Below, in pieces: positions 34,369 to 46,600 of a stretch of DNA of 64,000 bases. The notes under the pieces are model-generated. The model ran no database searches and was not told where the DNA came from. It saw only the letters and a program-made list of their open reading frames with translations. The DNA lies in the NCBI GenBank assembly GCA_016297915.1, contig JAEDFU010000006.1, positions 7,313-71,312 of the forward strand, given 5' to 3'. Each line of letters starts with the position of its first letter. Within the stretch, counting starts at the first letter, position 1. The DNA is from Clostridia bacterium. GTDB taxonomy: Bacteria > Bacillota > Clostridia > Christensenellales > UBA1242. The translations under genes and the position numbers were made by a program.

Positions 34369-35304
34369 TTGAAAGTTGTACTAGATGTAACCAATGTCAC
34401 CAAGGCATTTGGCAATAGAGTAGCGGTTAACAACATTTCTTTTACTTTGCACGAAGGCGAAATATTTGGATTTTTGGGCCCTAATGGTGCAGGCAAAACA
34501 ACCACAATGAAAATGATTTGTGGTCTTTGTAGCATTACAAAAGGCTCTATTAGAATTTGCGGATTTGATATGCCTAAGGACAAAGAAAAAGCTCTTGCGA
34601 ATGTGGGTGCTCTTATTGAAAATCCCCTAATGTACCCTAATATGTCTGGAATGGATAATCTTAAGTATTACGCAAGTTTATACAAAAATATTAAGACCGA
34701 AGATATACTTAAGTACTCCAAAGTCGTAGGTCTTGAACATAGACTCAAAGACAAAGTTAAAACATATTCTCTAGGAATGAAACAAAGACTTGGAATTGCA
34801 CAAGCCTTGCTACACTCGCCTAAACTTCTTATTTTGGATGAGCCACTTAGTGGTCTTGACCCTAATGGTGTCAAGGAGATGAGAGATTTTCTCAAAACTC
34901 TTGCCAAAGAGTATAACATTGCAATACTTATTTCTAGCCATATGCTTAGCGACATGGAGCAGATTTGCGACACTATTGGAATTATTAATAATGGGCAATT
35001 GCTCGAAATTAGATCAATGAATTCACTCAAAGAAAGTGCCGAAGGCTCAAGCAGAATTCAAATAAAAGTTGACTACCCTAACTTTGCAGGAAAAATTATA
35101 GTAAACGAATTGCAACTAAAATGCGAACTTGCAGGTAACAAAGTACTAGTATTTGCTGACGAAAGCAGAATTAATGACATTACTCAAAAATTGGTTGGTT
35201 ATGGAATATCTATATTTGGCATAGAGATTGTGTCTAAGTCTTTGGAAGAGATTTTCTTGGATATCATCAATCTAAAAACCAAAGGCAAAACGAGTATAGT
35301 TTAA
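34369..35304 (+). CDS. ABC-2 type exporter ATP-binding protein
   Basis: A 311-residue ATPase subunit of the BcrA/NatA type. Walker A GPNGAGKTTT, signature YSLGMKQRLGIAQAL, Walker B LLILDEPLSGLDP, and switch His in ILISSHML. The C-terminal ~80 residues are the usual ABC-2 extension. I prefer the TTG at 34369, seven bases after AAAGGAG, giving MKVVLDVTNVTKAFG; the ATG at 34345 adds eight Lys/Arg-rich residues that contain the ribosome-binding site itself. The permease gene follows after 13 bases, so the two form a transporter operon. Substrate unknown: antimicrobial-peptide export or envelope functions are the usual range. Confidence 0.92.
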   Translation: MKVVLDVTNVTKAFGNRVAVNNISFTLHEGEIFGFLGPNGAGKTTTMKMICGLCSITKGSIRICGFDMPKDKEKALANVGALIENPLMYPNMSGMDNLKYYASLYKNIKTEDILKYSKVVGLEHRLKDKVKTYSLGMKQRLGIAQALLHSPKLLILDEPLSGLDPNGVKEMRDFLKTLAKEYNIAILISSHMLSDMEQICDTIGIINNGQLLEIRSMNSLKESAEGSSRIQIKVDYPNFAGKIIVNELQLKCELAGNKVLVFADESRINDITQKLVGYGISIFGIEIVSKSLEEIFLDIINLKTKGKTSIV

Positions 35305-35317
35305 AAGGAGGAAAAGA

Positions 35318-37411
35318 ATGACTAGTACATTTAGATTAACTAGAGCTGAGTTCAAAAAGATTTTTAAACGAGCAAGTATATATATAATGGCATTACTTCT
35401 TGTCATTGCAATATTTGTTTCGATGTACATGTTCAGCCCTATTGAACGAGTAGATAATACTATAAGTTACGGCGAAAACCTAACTGTTGAAAATTACTAC
35501 AACAACTTTTTCTCATCAGATTTGCCCGGAAGCAAAAACGATATTGACAAATCCTTTGAAAAAACCAACCAAATACTCAAATACTATCAGTTGTGTAATG
35601 AGAGAGATACCAACCTTAAGAAAAACTATGATGACTTTGTATCTGCATACGAAGAGTTAAAATCCACAACAGAACCTACACTAAAAGAGCAAAAATACAC
35701 TTTGTTTAAGACTAGTTTAAACGCTTTTTATACAACACTAACTAGTTTTGACCAAATCAAAACATATCCTCATATCGCATACATTTTTGATACAAATCCA
35801 GATATTTCTAGTAAACTTATCAAAAAATACTTTGCAAACACCAAGACATTGTTGACAAGAACTGAGACCGAAAATAGTACACAAATTGTTGAGACAGTTG
35901 AGACAAACAACTTTGTTCAAACAATAAAAGATGATTTGAATTCGGGTCTAGATTATGTTGCGCCTACAGCTCTTATTATGGCACAGGATATCAAGGATAG
36001 CTATGATAGTTTCAATTCGGCAATCCTTGGAGGAACTGGTTCTAGTAACTTAAATAAAATTGAGATAGCCAGAAGATCAATGCTTGTCAGTGTTCAAAAT
36101 TTAAAAGATTATCTTGATATAATCCTTGATTACGGCTACCCTGTTGTACTTATAAACAAAGAAACCAAAACACAGATTTACTCGCACATGGATGATGTAA
36201 TCGAAAAGATTACAACTGGCTTTGACGGAATTCCAAAGAGTATTACAAATTATATAAATCTCAATAATAACTTGATTGAGGTTGACTTACCAAATTATTA
36301 TACCAAAGCTTTTGCTATCAAAGAAAATTTGCTTACTCAAGTGAGACTATCATATTCTAATCTCGAAGAATTTGACAAAGTAAAGATTAAAGTTGAGACC
36401 AACAAAGCAGAGCTTATAAATATCATCAAAAAATATCGTTCGGATGAAACTATTAGAAATATCCAAAACAAAATAACCGATTATAGCTTGCTTGCTTACG
36501 CATATAATGATTATCTTTTGGATTCGACTAAACTTGCTATTAGCAAACAGTTTAGGTCAGTTGACTTTGTCCAACTCTACAACTATAACTTAAATGAATT
36601 TAACAATTATAGCACTAGCGAGAGAATTGTTGCTAATAAGTATTACATTCAAAACAATGTATACTCTAGATCATTTAATACAAACTTTTCGTTCAATCAA
36701 AATAGCGGAAAGTCAACAAACGCATTTGACTTTATGTACTTTGCTATGGAGATTTGCACTGTTTTGATTATAATATTTGCCATGATGTTGGTTTGCAGTC
36801 TTATCACTCAAGAGACTGAGAGTGGCACTATTAAGTTACTCCTTACAAGACCATACAAAAGATCCAAAATTGTAACAGCCAAATTATTTGCAACAATATT
36901 CTTTGTATTGTGCTTCATGCTATTTAGTGCGATTATTTGCTTTGCTGGTGGTTACTTTGTATTTGGACTTGATATGTCAAATGTCCTTATGATATTTAAT
37001 GCATCTAGTGCTGTATCAATATCCCCACTACTACTCATGCTAATCAATTTGTTAAGCTTGACACTCGATGTGATATTTTATGTAATAATTGCACTCATGA
37101 TATCTATACTATTCAAAAATTACGCAGGTTCAATATCGTTCTGTTTTGTAATACTACTTATAACATTTACACTTAATATATTGTTCTCAGGAATGTTCTG
37201 GTATTCACTGCTTCCTGGAATGAACCTACATTTGTTCAAATACTTTGGCAATTCATTTGTATCACTTGCCGAGGGCTCAGTTATCCAAAACATCTTGATA
37301 ACCCCTATACAGAGTACTATGAATGTTTTGTATAGTTTCTTGATAACTCTTGCCTACTCTGCAATTGCTCTTACAATTGCTTACTCAGTATTTAATAAGC
37401 GTGACTTTTAA
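35318..37411 (+). CDS. ABC-2 type exporter permease with a large extracytoplasmic domain
   Basis: 697 residues. One membrane helix at about 20-42 (ASIYIMALLLVIAIFVSMYMF), then about 420 hydrophilic, helix-rich residues probably outside the membrane. Six or so helices follow from ~472 (LIIIFAMMLVCSLITQETESGTIKLLL is the typical ABC-2 coupling segment ETxSGTxxLLLTRP). Topology matches ABC-2 permeases of the type that have an inserted ectodomain. Strong AAAGGAGG before ATG 35318. It ends in a composite terminator. The gene is tail-to-tail with the giant surface-type protein gene; there is no direct evidence linking the two. Confidence 0.85.
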   Translation: MTSTFRLTRAEFKKIFKRASIYIMALLLVIAIFVSMYMFSPIERVDNTISYGENLTVENYYNNFFSSDLPGSKNDIDKSFEKTNQILKYYQLCNERDTNLKKNYDDFVSAYEELKSTTEPTLKEQKYTLFKTSLNAFYTTLTSFDQIKTYPHIAYIFDTNPDISSKLIKKYFANTKTLLTRTETENSTQIVETVETNNFVQTIKDDLNSGLDYVAPTALIMAQDIKDSYDSFNSAILGGTGSSNLNKIEIARRSMLVSVQNLKDYLDIILDYGYPVVLINKETKTQIYSHMDDVIEKITTGFDGIPKSITNYINLNNNLIEVDLPNYYTKAFAIKENLLTQVRLSYSNLEEFDKVKIKVETNKAELINIIKKYRSDETIRNIQNKITDYSLLAYAYNDYLLDSTKLAISKQFRSVDFVQLYNYNLNEFNNYSTSERIVANKYYIQNNVYSRSFNTNFSFNQNSGKSTNAFDFMYFAMEICTVLIIIFAMMLVCSLITQETESGTIKLLLTRPYKRSKIVTAKLFATIFFVLCFMLFSAIICFAGGYFVFGLDMSNVLMIFNASSAVSISPLLLMLINLLSLTLDVIFYVIIALMISILFKNYAGSISFCFVILLITFTLNILFSGMFWYSLLPGMNLHLFKYFGNSFVSLAEGSVIQNILITPIQSTMNVLYSFLITLAYSAIALTIAYSVFNKRDF

Positions 37412-37413
37412 AT

Positions 37414-37468
37414 AAAAAAAGACCGAATATTTTGATGTAATTTACATCAAGACAAATCGGTCTTTTTT
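37414..37468 (+). terminator. Composite terminator after the ABC transporter
   Basis: An outer stem, aaaaaagaccga (37414-37425) with tcggtctttttt (37457-37468), encloses an inner palindrome, ttgatgtaa (37432-37440) with ttacatcaa (37442-37450). The T tail is part of the outer stem. Confidence 0.85.
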
Positions 37469-37583
37469 GCTTGTCTTTGCATATTAACGCTTGTTGGTAT
37501 GCTTTTGGGGTCAATAAATACTTAATATATCTTATTCAAAAAGATATTGCAAAAATACATGCGACAATTTTTGTATAGTAGAT

Positions 37584-37636
37584 GCAAAAAACTAATGGAG
37601 CGGTAAATTTTACCTGCTTCATTAGTTTTTTTTGCA
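37584..37636 (-). terminator. Terminator of the giant gene
   Basis: On the minus strand, AAAACTAATG-AAGC-AGGTAAA pairs with TTTACC-GCT-CCATTAGTTTT, with small mismatches near the middle, followed by a T run at 37584-37590. It lies immediately after the giant gene's stop codon. The remaining gap 37469-37583 shows nothing I can name. Confidence 0.8.
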
Positions 37637-40600
37637 TTACATATTTGTTGAACTATGATGTAAGTAATATTCGTAAGGTTTGTTGATAGTTACACTAAAT
37701 TCAACATCTCTTGTAATTGTATCAAGTGTAAATGAGCCTAGACTATTTACATTGCAATTACTTGTATTTATTGTGCTAATAATATCATATTGAGTGTAAT
37801 CTGCAAGTTTGTAATTATCGTTTAGCGTTGGATTATGTGAAACATTTTGGTTAAGTGTCACATAAGTGTTTTGAGTGTTATTTAGATAATACATTGGATA
37901 GAAGATATATATCTCGTAAGTTCCATATGCGTCGATTGTTGTAGTAACGCCTGCAGTCTCACCAGCTACATCATAAAGTCCATTGTAAATATTCTCAAAC
38001 TTAAACGATTGATTGTTGTGCAAATTAACTGAATATGCATAATCAACAACACCTGAATTATCTTTGTGAACAAGAAGTATTGTCATATAATCGCTATCTT
38101 GAACGCCGTCTGTTCCTGCATCAGCAGTAAGAGTTGCATTGACGGTTACATTGAATACTCTTTCATTAAATGTAATTACAAGTCCATAATTTACGCTATC
38201 AATGTTTTGTGAGATTATAATATCTGCATTGTCATTTGTTGCATATTCGGTGTATCTAGTTTGATCCTCAGTAATTGTTACGCCATCAACTTCAGTACCG
38301 GCTTTGGTTAATTCGCCAAATAATGTAGAAGTAATAAGTCCAGTGCTTGTGTTGGAAACAATGAAATTACCAACCTCATTTGTTATTATCGAATAAGTAA
38401 ACTTAAGTTCTGTAGTTGACTCAAAATCTTGAGAATCAACGATATCACCATATAATGATTCAACCTTACCGCTAGCATTTGTAAATAAGATATCATTGTT
38501 ATCCATATTCAAATTACCAAGCTGATTGGTGTCATCACCATACTTGTATGGATTGTATACTATTACATCAATGTCTGTTGTATCGCCACCATAGATTGAT
38601 CTAAGTACTGGATAATCCCAGTTGATATGATTAATATAGATCCAAATATCATCAAAGTCCCAAGTACTTTCTTTCTTGAATTTATTTTGACTTCGTAAGT
38701 CACTACTTGATATTTGAATAATGTTGTTTGTTACATCGCTTGATGCATTGCTTGTTGTATTTACAAGTCCTACGCCAATTTTTGGAGTACTTGTTGTATC
38801 TACAAGATAGTAGTTTTTGGTTACTGAATAATTTGTTGCATCAGAACTAATTGCATTAATAACTCTTGCATTTCCGTTTGTCAAATTAAATTCTGTCGCT
38901 ACATAGTTATTAATTACTTGACCATTATTAGATAGCCTTAGAACCAATCCAGCAATACTTTCCAAAGCACCATTATAGCTATTTACTTGACCTTTGACAT
39001 AGTTATTAAGAACACTACCCTCAACAAATAGTGCATAAGCGCTATGTCCGTCACTATAATTGTAACTATTTATAATACCATTGAAATATGATTCTTGAAG
39101 TTTTGTGCCATTATTTACATTTGCAACCATACCGCTTGCATTTACATAACCATTTAGAGCCCAGATGCTTCCGCCTAAATCGCCACCAAACTCATAACTT
39201 TCGTGTAATCTATAAGTTCCGTCATCTTGCAAAGCATATCCAGTAACTGATGAACCAGTAACTATTGTGCTATCTGAAATCTCATGTGCAAGACCAGAAA
39301 CTATAGTATTATTAGAATTATTGATATCAAAGTTATTGTATCCGTAGATATTACCACTTATGTAGTTACAATTAGCAATACTTGATGTTCCGCCAATTGT
39401 TCCTACAATTGTAGCACCGCTAGTTAGCGTCAAGATATCTACATCTACAAAGTCAAGACCTCTAATTATAGAATTAGAAATTTGATTTACAAATGATGAT
39501 TTGATAGAAATCTCATCACTTCCGATTGCAATATTGACATTACTATCAATAGTCATTCCCTTGATAACTACATTGTCAACATCAGCATCTTCAAGAAGAT
39601 CAGATGCGACAATATTATTTGCATCCTTGCCAATACCAATAATATTAAATGAGTTACTATGTACACTATTGATTGGAGTGAAGTATCTTCCGCTCAAGTC
39701 AATTGGTGTGCTACTTGCAATTACAAATGTTTTGCCCTGTATACTTGAGTTATTATAAATTGATGCTCTAGATAGCCATGCAATATCATCTGCACTATCC
39801 AAGATGTAATAATCATCTGTGCCAATAGTCATCTTGAGTGAGTCAAGAGTAATGCTCTCGATACCGGATTTTTCAATCCATAGACCATTGTCTACAAGAG
39901 GATTAGTACTTGAATAATCATTTACACCAAGAGTTGCAAAACCGCTTGTCTTTTCGAACTTAAACTCTGGATAGTCGGTCGAAGAGTAAGCATTAAGGAT
40001 GTTTCCAATATCGTTACAAATAGCATTGGTTGTAGTTGTATTTTCAATTGTTCCTAGACTTACAACATTATATACAAGTACATCCTTGTTAGTTGTATCT
40101 ATATTATAAGAAATACCTTGAATTAACTTATCCTTGCCTGATACAAAGTTTAGACCGTTTTTGATATAGCTTAGGTTTCCTAAATTCTTGGAGTTAATAA
40201 TTTGTCCATGATTTTCACCAGCAATTCCGCCAAAGGCAACAATTGATTGGTTATTTGAACAATTATCTAATGTGTAATTTAGAGTTGCGTTATTTTGAGC
40301 ATTGCTAATAATACCATTATTGATACCAGCAATTCCGCCAAATACATAGGTGTATTTGTTTGCAGAAGCAATCAAATTATTATTGTTCTCAATCAAATAC
40401 TTAGATATGTTGTCGTCTGAATTGTTGACAACGATATTATTTAGTCTGCCATTGTTTTCGGCAACTAATGCCACAATAGATTTGTTAATTCCAGTTTGAT
40501 TGCTTTCTGATGCTACAATATTTAGTCCATTAAATTTTAGTCCAGTGATTATCCCTTGGGTTTCAAGAGTATTAATCAAGCCAAACTTAGTAGTATTTGT

Positions 40601-43600
40601 AGTAGTATCAACATTTGACATACCATAAATATAATCTGCATTTGATACTTCATTTGCATGTCTACTTGTTATACCCAAAGACAAGTGAGAATCTAGTAGA
40701 ACATTATTAAATGCATATCCATTGCCGAATATAACTCCTGCAAATCTATCTAGACTTGGAGTAAATCTGCTCTCAAAGTCTATATCGTTTGTAACTACAA
40801 AGTAAGTTCCAGCAAAGTAATTATTACTACTGCTGTTATTTACTATATAGCCCCAATCGCTTGCTTTGGAAATTCTATATGGATTTGTCTTAGTTCCGCC
40901 ACCTTGCAAAGTTGTGGACGAAGGCGCATCATTCCAGTAATGTCTTACAAAGTTTACATGAAGTTCGATATTACCAACTACATTGCCAATATCAATCTTA
41001 TAACTATAAGTCATATCCCCTGTTGGATTACCATTTGACAATACTTGTTCGTCAGTTCTTACATAATTTAGTGTTGTCGCATTATTAATTAGAACGCCAC
41101 CAGAATATTTTTGAACTACAGGCAAGTAATTAGTTGTAATCTCCGCCTTGTTACTTGTCCAACTATGTGTGGTTGGGTTGTAATATATTCTTGCAGTGTC
41201 AGTATCTTTGTATACATAATACTTAACGCAACACTTATCTAGAATATACTTGGCTGTAGGAGTGATTGTTATAGTTATACTTCTTCCGTGTCTAACTTCG
41301 CTTGTAATATCTGTTCCTTGCAAAATATTAGTGCTAACAGTGCTAGATATGATATCCGGAGCAGATACTACACCATTTGTAGTGTTATACTCCAAATCTG
41401 CACCGCTATCAACTATAGTGTTGACATAGTGCTTGCTTGGAATATAATTAGCAACAATCATACTATCAGAGTAGTAAGCATGAGTAATAATCTCTCTATG
41501 GGTTATAAGTTCCAAAGTCTCACTACCCACAATTATTTGATTGCTTACAATATCCTCGTTTTTAGTTTGATCATCAAATCCTGTAAATCCAGTGAATGTA
41601 TATGTTTCTTTGGTGTAAGTGTTAAAGTTTACATATGCATTGTGGTCTACAAACATCTTAGTTGTAAATGTTGTTCCAATATAGTCAGTATTAGTAAGAT
41701 TACTACCGCTGTTGTATGCCAAATTTGTTCCAGCAAGTGAATATACACCTGCGTCGAGCTCAGCTAACTTCAAAGCGCCGTTTTCGTATACATAGTACTG
41801 GGTATTATAACTTTGGGTAGATACAGTACCGTTATTATCTTTGTCTCCCAAATTGTTCTGATTAATCTGATATGCAGATTTGGTTTGAGTGTCACCAAGC
41901 TCTAATACGGCTTTTTGAGTATCAGTAATCTGCTCATAACCATTTATATATGCGATTGGATAATCAGAACCAATGTCAGGGTTGACATTAAACTTAACTT
42001 GAACAAGCCATTGTTTGATAAGAGATACTACATACTCACCGCTTGTCTCAGCTGTTGCTACAAATTGAATGCTTAACTTACCGTCAGCAATTGTGTAAGC
42101 AAACTCATTTTGGACGCCAGTTTCACCAAACATAGTGTATTTAGCTTCGTTATACTTATTGTTAAGTGCAAACTTATTTGTGCTTGTCTCAACACTATTA
42201 ACAATTGTCTTGTTGTTGTCTAGATAATTTAGTCCATTGCCATCGTCCAAAGTCTTGTCTGCTTTGAGCATCCAATAGTCTACTCTAATATTAGCAAACT
42301 CTTGAGCAATAACAGCTGATGCTAGAGATAATTCAATATTAACTACACTTCCATGTGGAATATTTGTAAGTGTTGGATTTGTACTTGAAACTGTAGCATT
42401 ATTAGTATTTTCGCTAATCTTAATAGCATCTACAAGTTCGTTTGAATCATTAGATGTATTTATAGTGCTAACAGAGATATCATATGTATCAATATCCTCT
42501 CTTATCTCTATGTAATAATCAAATCTGTTGCGGTCATATATATTACTTACATTAGATGATGGATTAAGTTCCATTTGAACGCCAAGTTTCTTGCCACTGA
42601 TGTCTTGAACATCGCTAATTCTTGTGTAAGTGTTGGTTACATTATCAATAGCGGATGACTTGTGACCAAGTGTTATTGAAGTTACATGTCTATAGATTAT
42701 AGATGTAACTCTTAGATTGACTTGCGCGCCTCTATAAATGTATATAGTTCCATTTGAATTGATTACAACATTGGTTATTGTTACAAAGTTATTAGAAATA
42801 GTTGTTGCACCATTTTGTCTAATACTTGTTACGCTATTATCTATATCTACTACATAATTTGGAGATATAAGAACTAGTTTATCCTTGTTTTCATTTGACT
42901 CTTTATCATAAGTAAAGTACCTATCTGTCAAGTCATTTGAATTTAGTAATGTATAGTCGTCACCGTATGGCAATCTTACGATATAATCGTTAAATTGCTT
43001 AAATACAGGAAGTCCATTGTTTACATCAGAGTAAATACTCCATACATTTGTATAATCCCATGTGCTTGTTGGGAAGTTGGCTACCTTAACAATTTCGCTT
43101 GATGATCTTGAAAGTACATCATTAAGAGTACTTGCGCCACCAGATACAACAACATCTGTTGTACTGTAGTTACTTAACCCCATGCTTTTTACACTAGATG
43201 ATAGCCATACTGCGTGAGATAATTGTACTTCGCCACTAGAAACATTGTTTGCAAGATTGGCAACGCTAAATGATGCTGTATTTGTTACTTTGACAGAGAT
43301 GGTCCCTGCATTGTAAATATTTGATATAGTAGTCTTAGTAGTGCTATTGATTCCTATAACACCAGCAATGCTTTGGTTGCCACTAGAGTCATCAGACATC
43401 ATTATATTACCTACAAAGTACATATTTGCAAGAGTATTGGTTGTATCTGCACAAGCAATTACACCATATGCTCGCTTGTATCCCAAAATATCTGCAGAGC
43501 TACCAAGATTATTAGTATTGGCAGATGAATTTACTTTGGCTACAACAGCCGATACATAATCTGTACCAACAATGATGCCGTCAGATATAACTGTCTGTAA

Positions 43601-46600
43601 TACTGCACTATTTGTACCTACTGCACCGGCAGTAAACTTGGATGTGGAAATAATATCTGCTACAACTGATACATTGCTTATAGTACCCAAATTGTTTGCA
43701 ACTAGTGCAGATGTACTATAGTCGCTACTGTCTACTACCGATAGATTTGAATTAACGATATGGAAGTTATCTACAAACAAACTATCAATAGTGCCGTGGT
43801 TTTCAAGAATCAATGCCAAATCATAATAAGTTGTTCCACTTACTACAAATCCCATTGAAGCATATAGATATAGGTTGGAAATCTTGTAATTGTCTCCGTC
43901 CAAATTTGCCTTAAACGATACAATTGGATTTAGATACAATCCTTTGAGATCAATATCTGCAGTTAACTTATAGTAAACAGTACTTTCGTTGTTTCTGTTG
44001 TTATTCATATTGTTCATAAACAATACAAAGTCGCTAGCACTAGATATCTTGTATGGGTCAAGTTTTGTTCCAGTTCCAGCAAGAGTGCTAGAACTTGTAC
44101 TCATATCAACTATTGCCGATACTTGTTTCAAATATCCCAATATACTCGTATTTGTCGAATTATTCTGCCAAATACGGGAATCAAGACCAAGCTCATCAAC
44201 ATTTAGTTGACTAACTGTCTTACTAGTTGCGTCATTTACGACTTTGGATGCAACTAAGAAATTAGTCTTGCCATACTTGCTAATGTCGCCAATATTAAAC
44301 ATCATATCACTATCTGCTACACCACTATTTACATGATGTACATTGCTCTTAAGAATTGCATCTTTGGCATTTGCAAATCTTAGAGTTGGATTAGAGATTG
44401 TGACATTTGTATTTGTCTTATACTGACTTTGTCTATTTACAAAGGCATATGAATTATAGATTTCACCAAAGTAATCAGACAAGCCTATCATTGCACTCAC
44501 ACCATTGTGATTTGCAACAAAGTTTACATTAATTACCTCAGTTTGATTAATTACAAACATATAATCTGCTACACCAATTACACCACCAAGAGCAACCTTG
44601 TCGCCCATATGTGTTGTTTTGATACTATAGAGAGTTGAGTTTGTAATATGTAGGTTGTCAATATAAATATTCTTTGCATTACCTACGACTGCACCAACTG
44701 CGTAAGCCAAGTCAGTTGAAATATCCATTGCGTCAAAGTTTAGTCCAATTAATCTTGCATTACTCGAGTTTGCAATAAATCCTACATAGTTACTAATAGA
44801 ATTAGTTTGCTCGCTAAATGAACCAGTAAGATTTTTAGACATAAGCTCAATTGTAATTCCATTGATGCTACCAGTGTTTGTAACTTCGTTTCCGCTAAAC
44901 ATCACACCATCAAACTGACTAATTGGAAGCCAGAATTTGTGGGACATGTCTAAGTTATTTGAGATACGATAGTAAGCATCTTTGAAATAATGTGTAGCTG
45001 AACCCACTTGATATGATGCATTAGTATCATTATTAAGTAAGTGAGCAAGCCAACCAAGTTTGTAAGGATTGTCTATTACAAATGCAGTATTTTTGGTTAA
45101 ACCGTCAGTGCCAGATGTATTTTCAAACTGGAACATTGCCTTGATTGCATCCAAGGTTTGTCCGCTTGTAATAGTTGGAGTTGTATTATTAAACTTAGTC
45201 GAGTCGGTTGTGTTTCCACTAAGTTTACCACTGTAGTAATTAGGAATATTTGTATCAATACCTAATTGATCAAAGTAAGAATAGTAGTCTTTTTTGTACT
45301 CAATGTCAATTGAGACTTTTTCGTCAATAACTGTAATCTTACCATAATCATAAGTATAAGTTTTGGTCATACGATATGTAGTACTATTTAGGCTTAATTT
45401 GTATGACAAATAGCCCTTTTCTCTCTCACCCAAACTTTCTGACTCAGTACTACTTTCGTCTAAGTATGAGGTGTATTTTGGACTAGGAATATCGTTTCCG
45501 TTAGAATCCTTTTGGGTATCTTTGTTTGTCCTATTTGCGATAATACTATCATTTTCGTCGGTTAAACGATAATTTTCTTTGGTTGTAGAAACAATCTGAG
45601 CAGTATGTCCGTCTGGCATTTGTGATGAGATAATTACATTGTCACCACTGAGCATGATAGAAACATTAAGTGCTCTACCCATAGCAATAACAGATTGTGT
45701 TACTGCATTAGCTGTGATTTCGCTATAAGTATTGCTTGTACCAAATGCGTACTTGAGTGTACCATTATCGTTTTTGATAGATATAATCTGACCAGAGATT
45801 GTATCTCTTCGGATAGACAAATGAGTCTCTTCCATGTTTTCGGCATTATGTATATTATATGTAAAGTCATATAGTTTGTCTATCATATAGAAGGCATACT
45901 CACCAACTGTGCTAAGTGGATCACTTGGACTTGTTGAGTCATAGTTCAAATCAAATATAATGTTTGTGACATATGTATTGTTTTGAACAAACAAACTAGA
46001 GTTGTTTACACCAAATATACCTCTTGACAATTGAACTGTGTCATCGTTAAAGTAATGTTTTTGACCATTTTCAATATAGTAGATAGCACTTATTGCTTGA
46101 TTCTCTATCTCGTAATAATATGTTTGGAGTGTGCCAGTTGCAGTATTGTAGAATCTTCGAGCAAATTTTCCGATAAGTGTACCGGATTTTTCGCCCTTAA
46201 TCTCAATTGTCATTTGCGAGCCAGCGCTAACAATATTACCAGGAGTTATATCATAAGTTCCATTATCATCAGTGTAAGTAAGTACAGCGTTATACTTAAT
46301 TGGATAAGTTGTACCATTGATTGTTACTGTTTTTGCAGTCAAGTTTGCAGGATAACTTGTATTGTTGTAAGTAACTGCTCCGTCTACTACTGGATATGTT
46401 GAAATTCCAATTTCAATATATCCATATTCGCAAACATTTCCACCACTTACACATGTTGTACTGTCATAATCAAATGGATGATTTGTATCATAATTGCATA
46501 TCAAGTTTCCGTTTGAATCATAACAACTGCTTATATGTTCGTGATAATGTAGCCCAGTAGCAACAGCCGAAGTATAGATGTATTCAACTACTGGATAGTA

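Noticed and set aside
37469..37583. Small RNA or gene in the gap between the ABC operon and the giant gene
   Set aside because: No promoter pair, stable stem or ribosome-binding site beyond the two terminators.
37637..37700. LPxTG-like sorting signal at the end of the giant protein
   Set aside because: No LPxTG-like motif, hydrophobic segment or basic tail is present in the last 60 residues.
41288..41740. 150-codon plus-strand frame inside the giant gene
   Set aside because: It is antisense to a continuous coding frame, is Cys/Ile/Ser-rich in the way of reverse-strand shadows, and has no ribosome-binding site or promoter. The same holds for the other plus-strand frames in 39500-62320.
46031..46402. 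123-codon plus-strand frame inside the giant gene
   Set aside because: Shadow frame, antisense to the giant gene, with shadow-like composition and no start signals.
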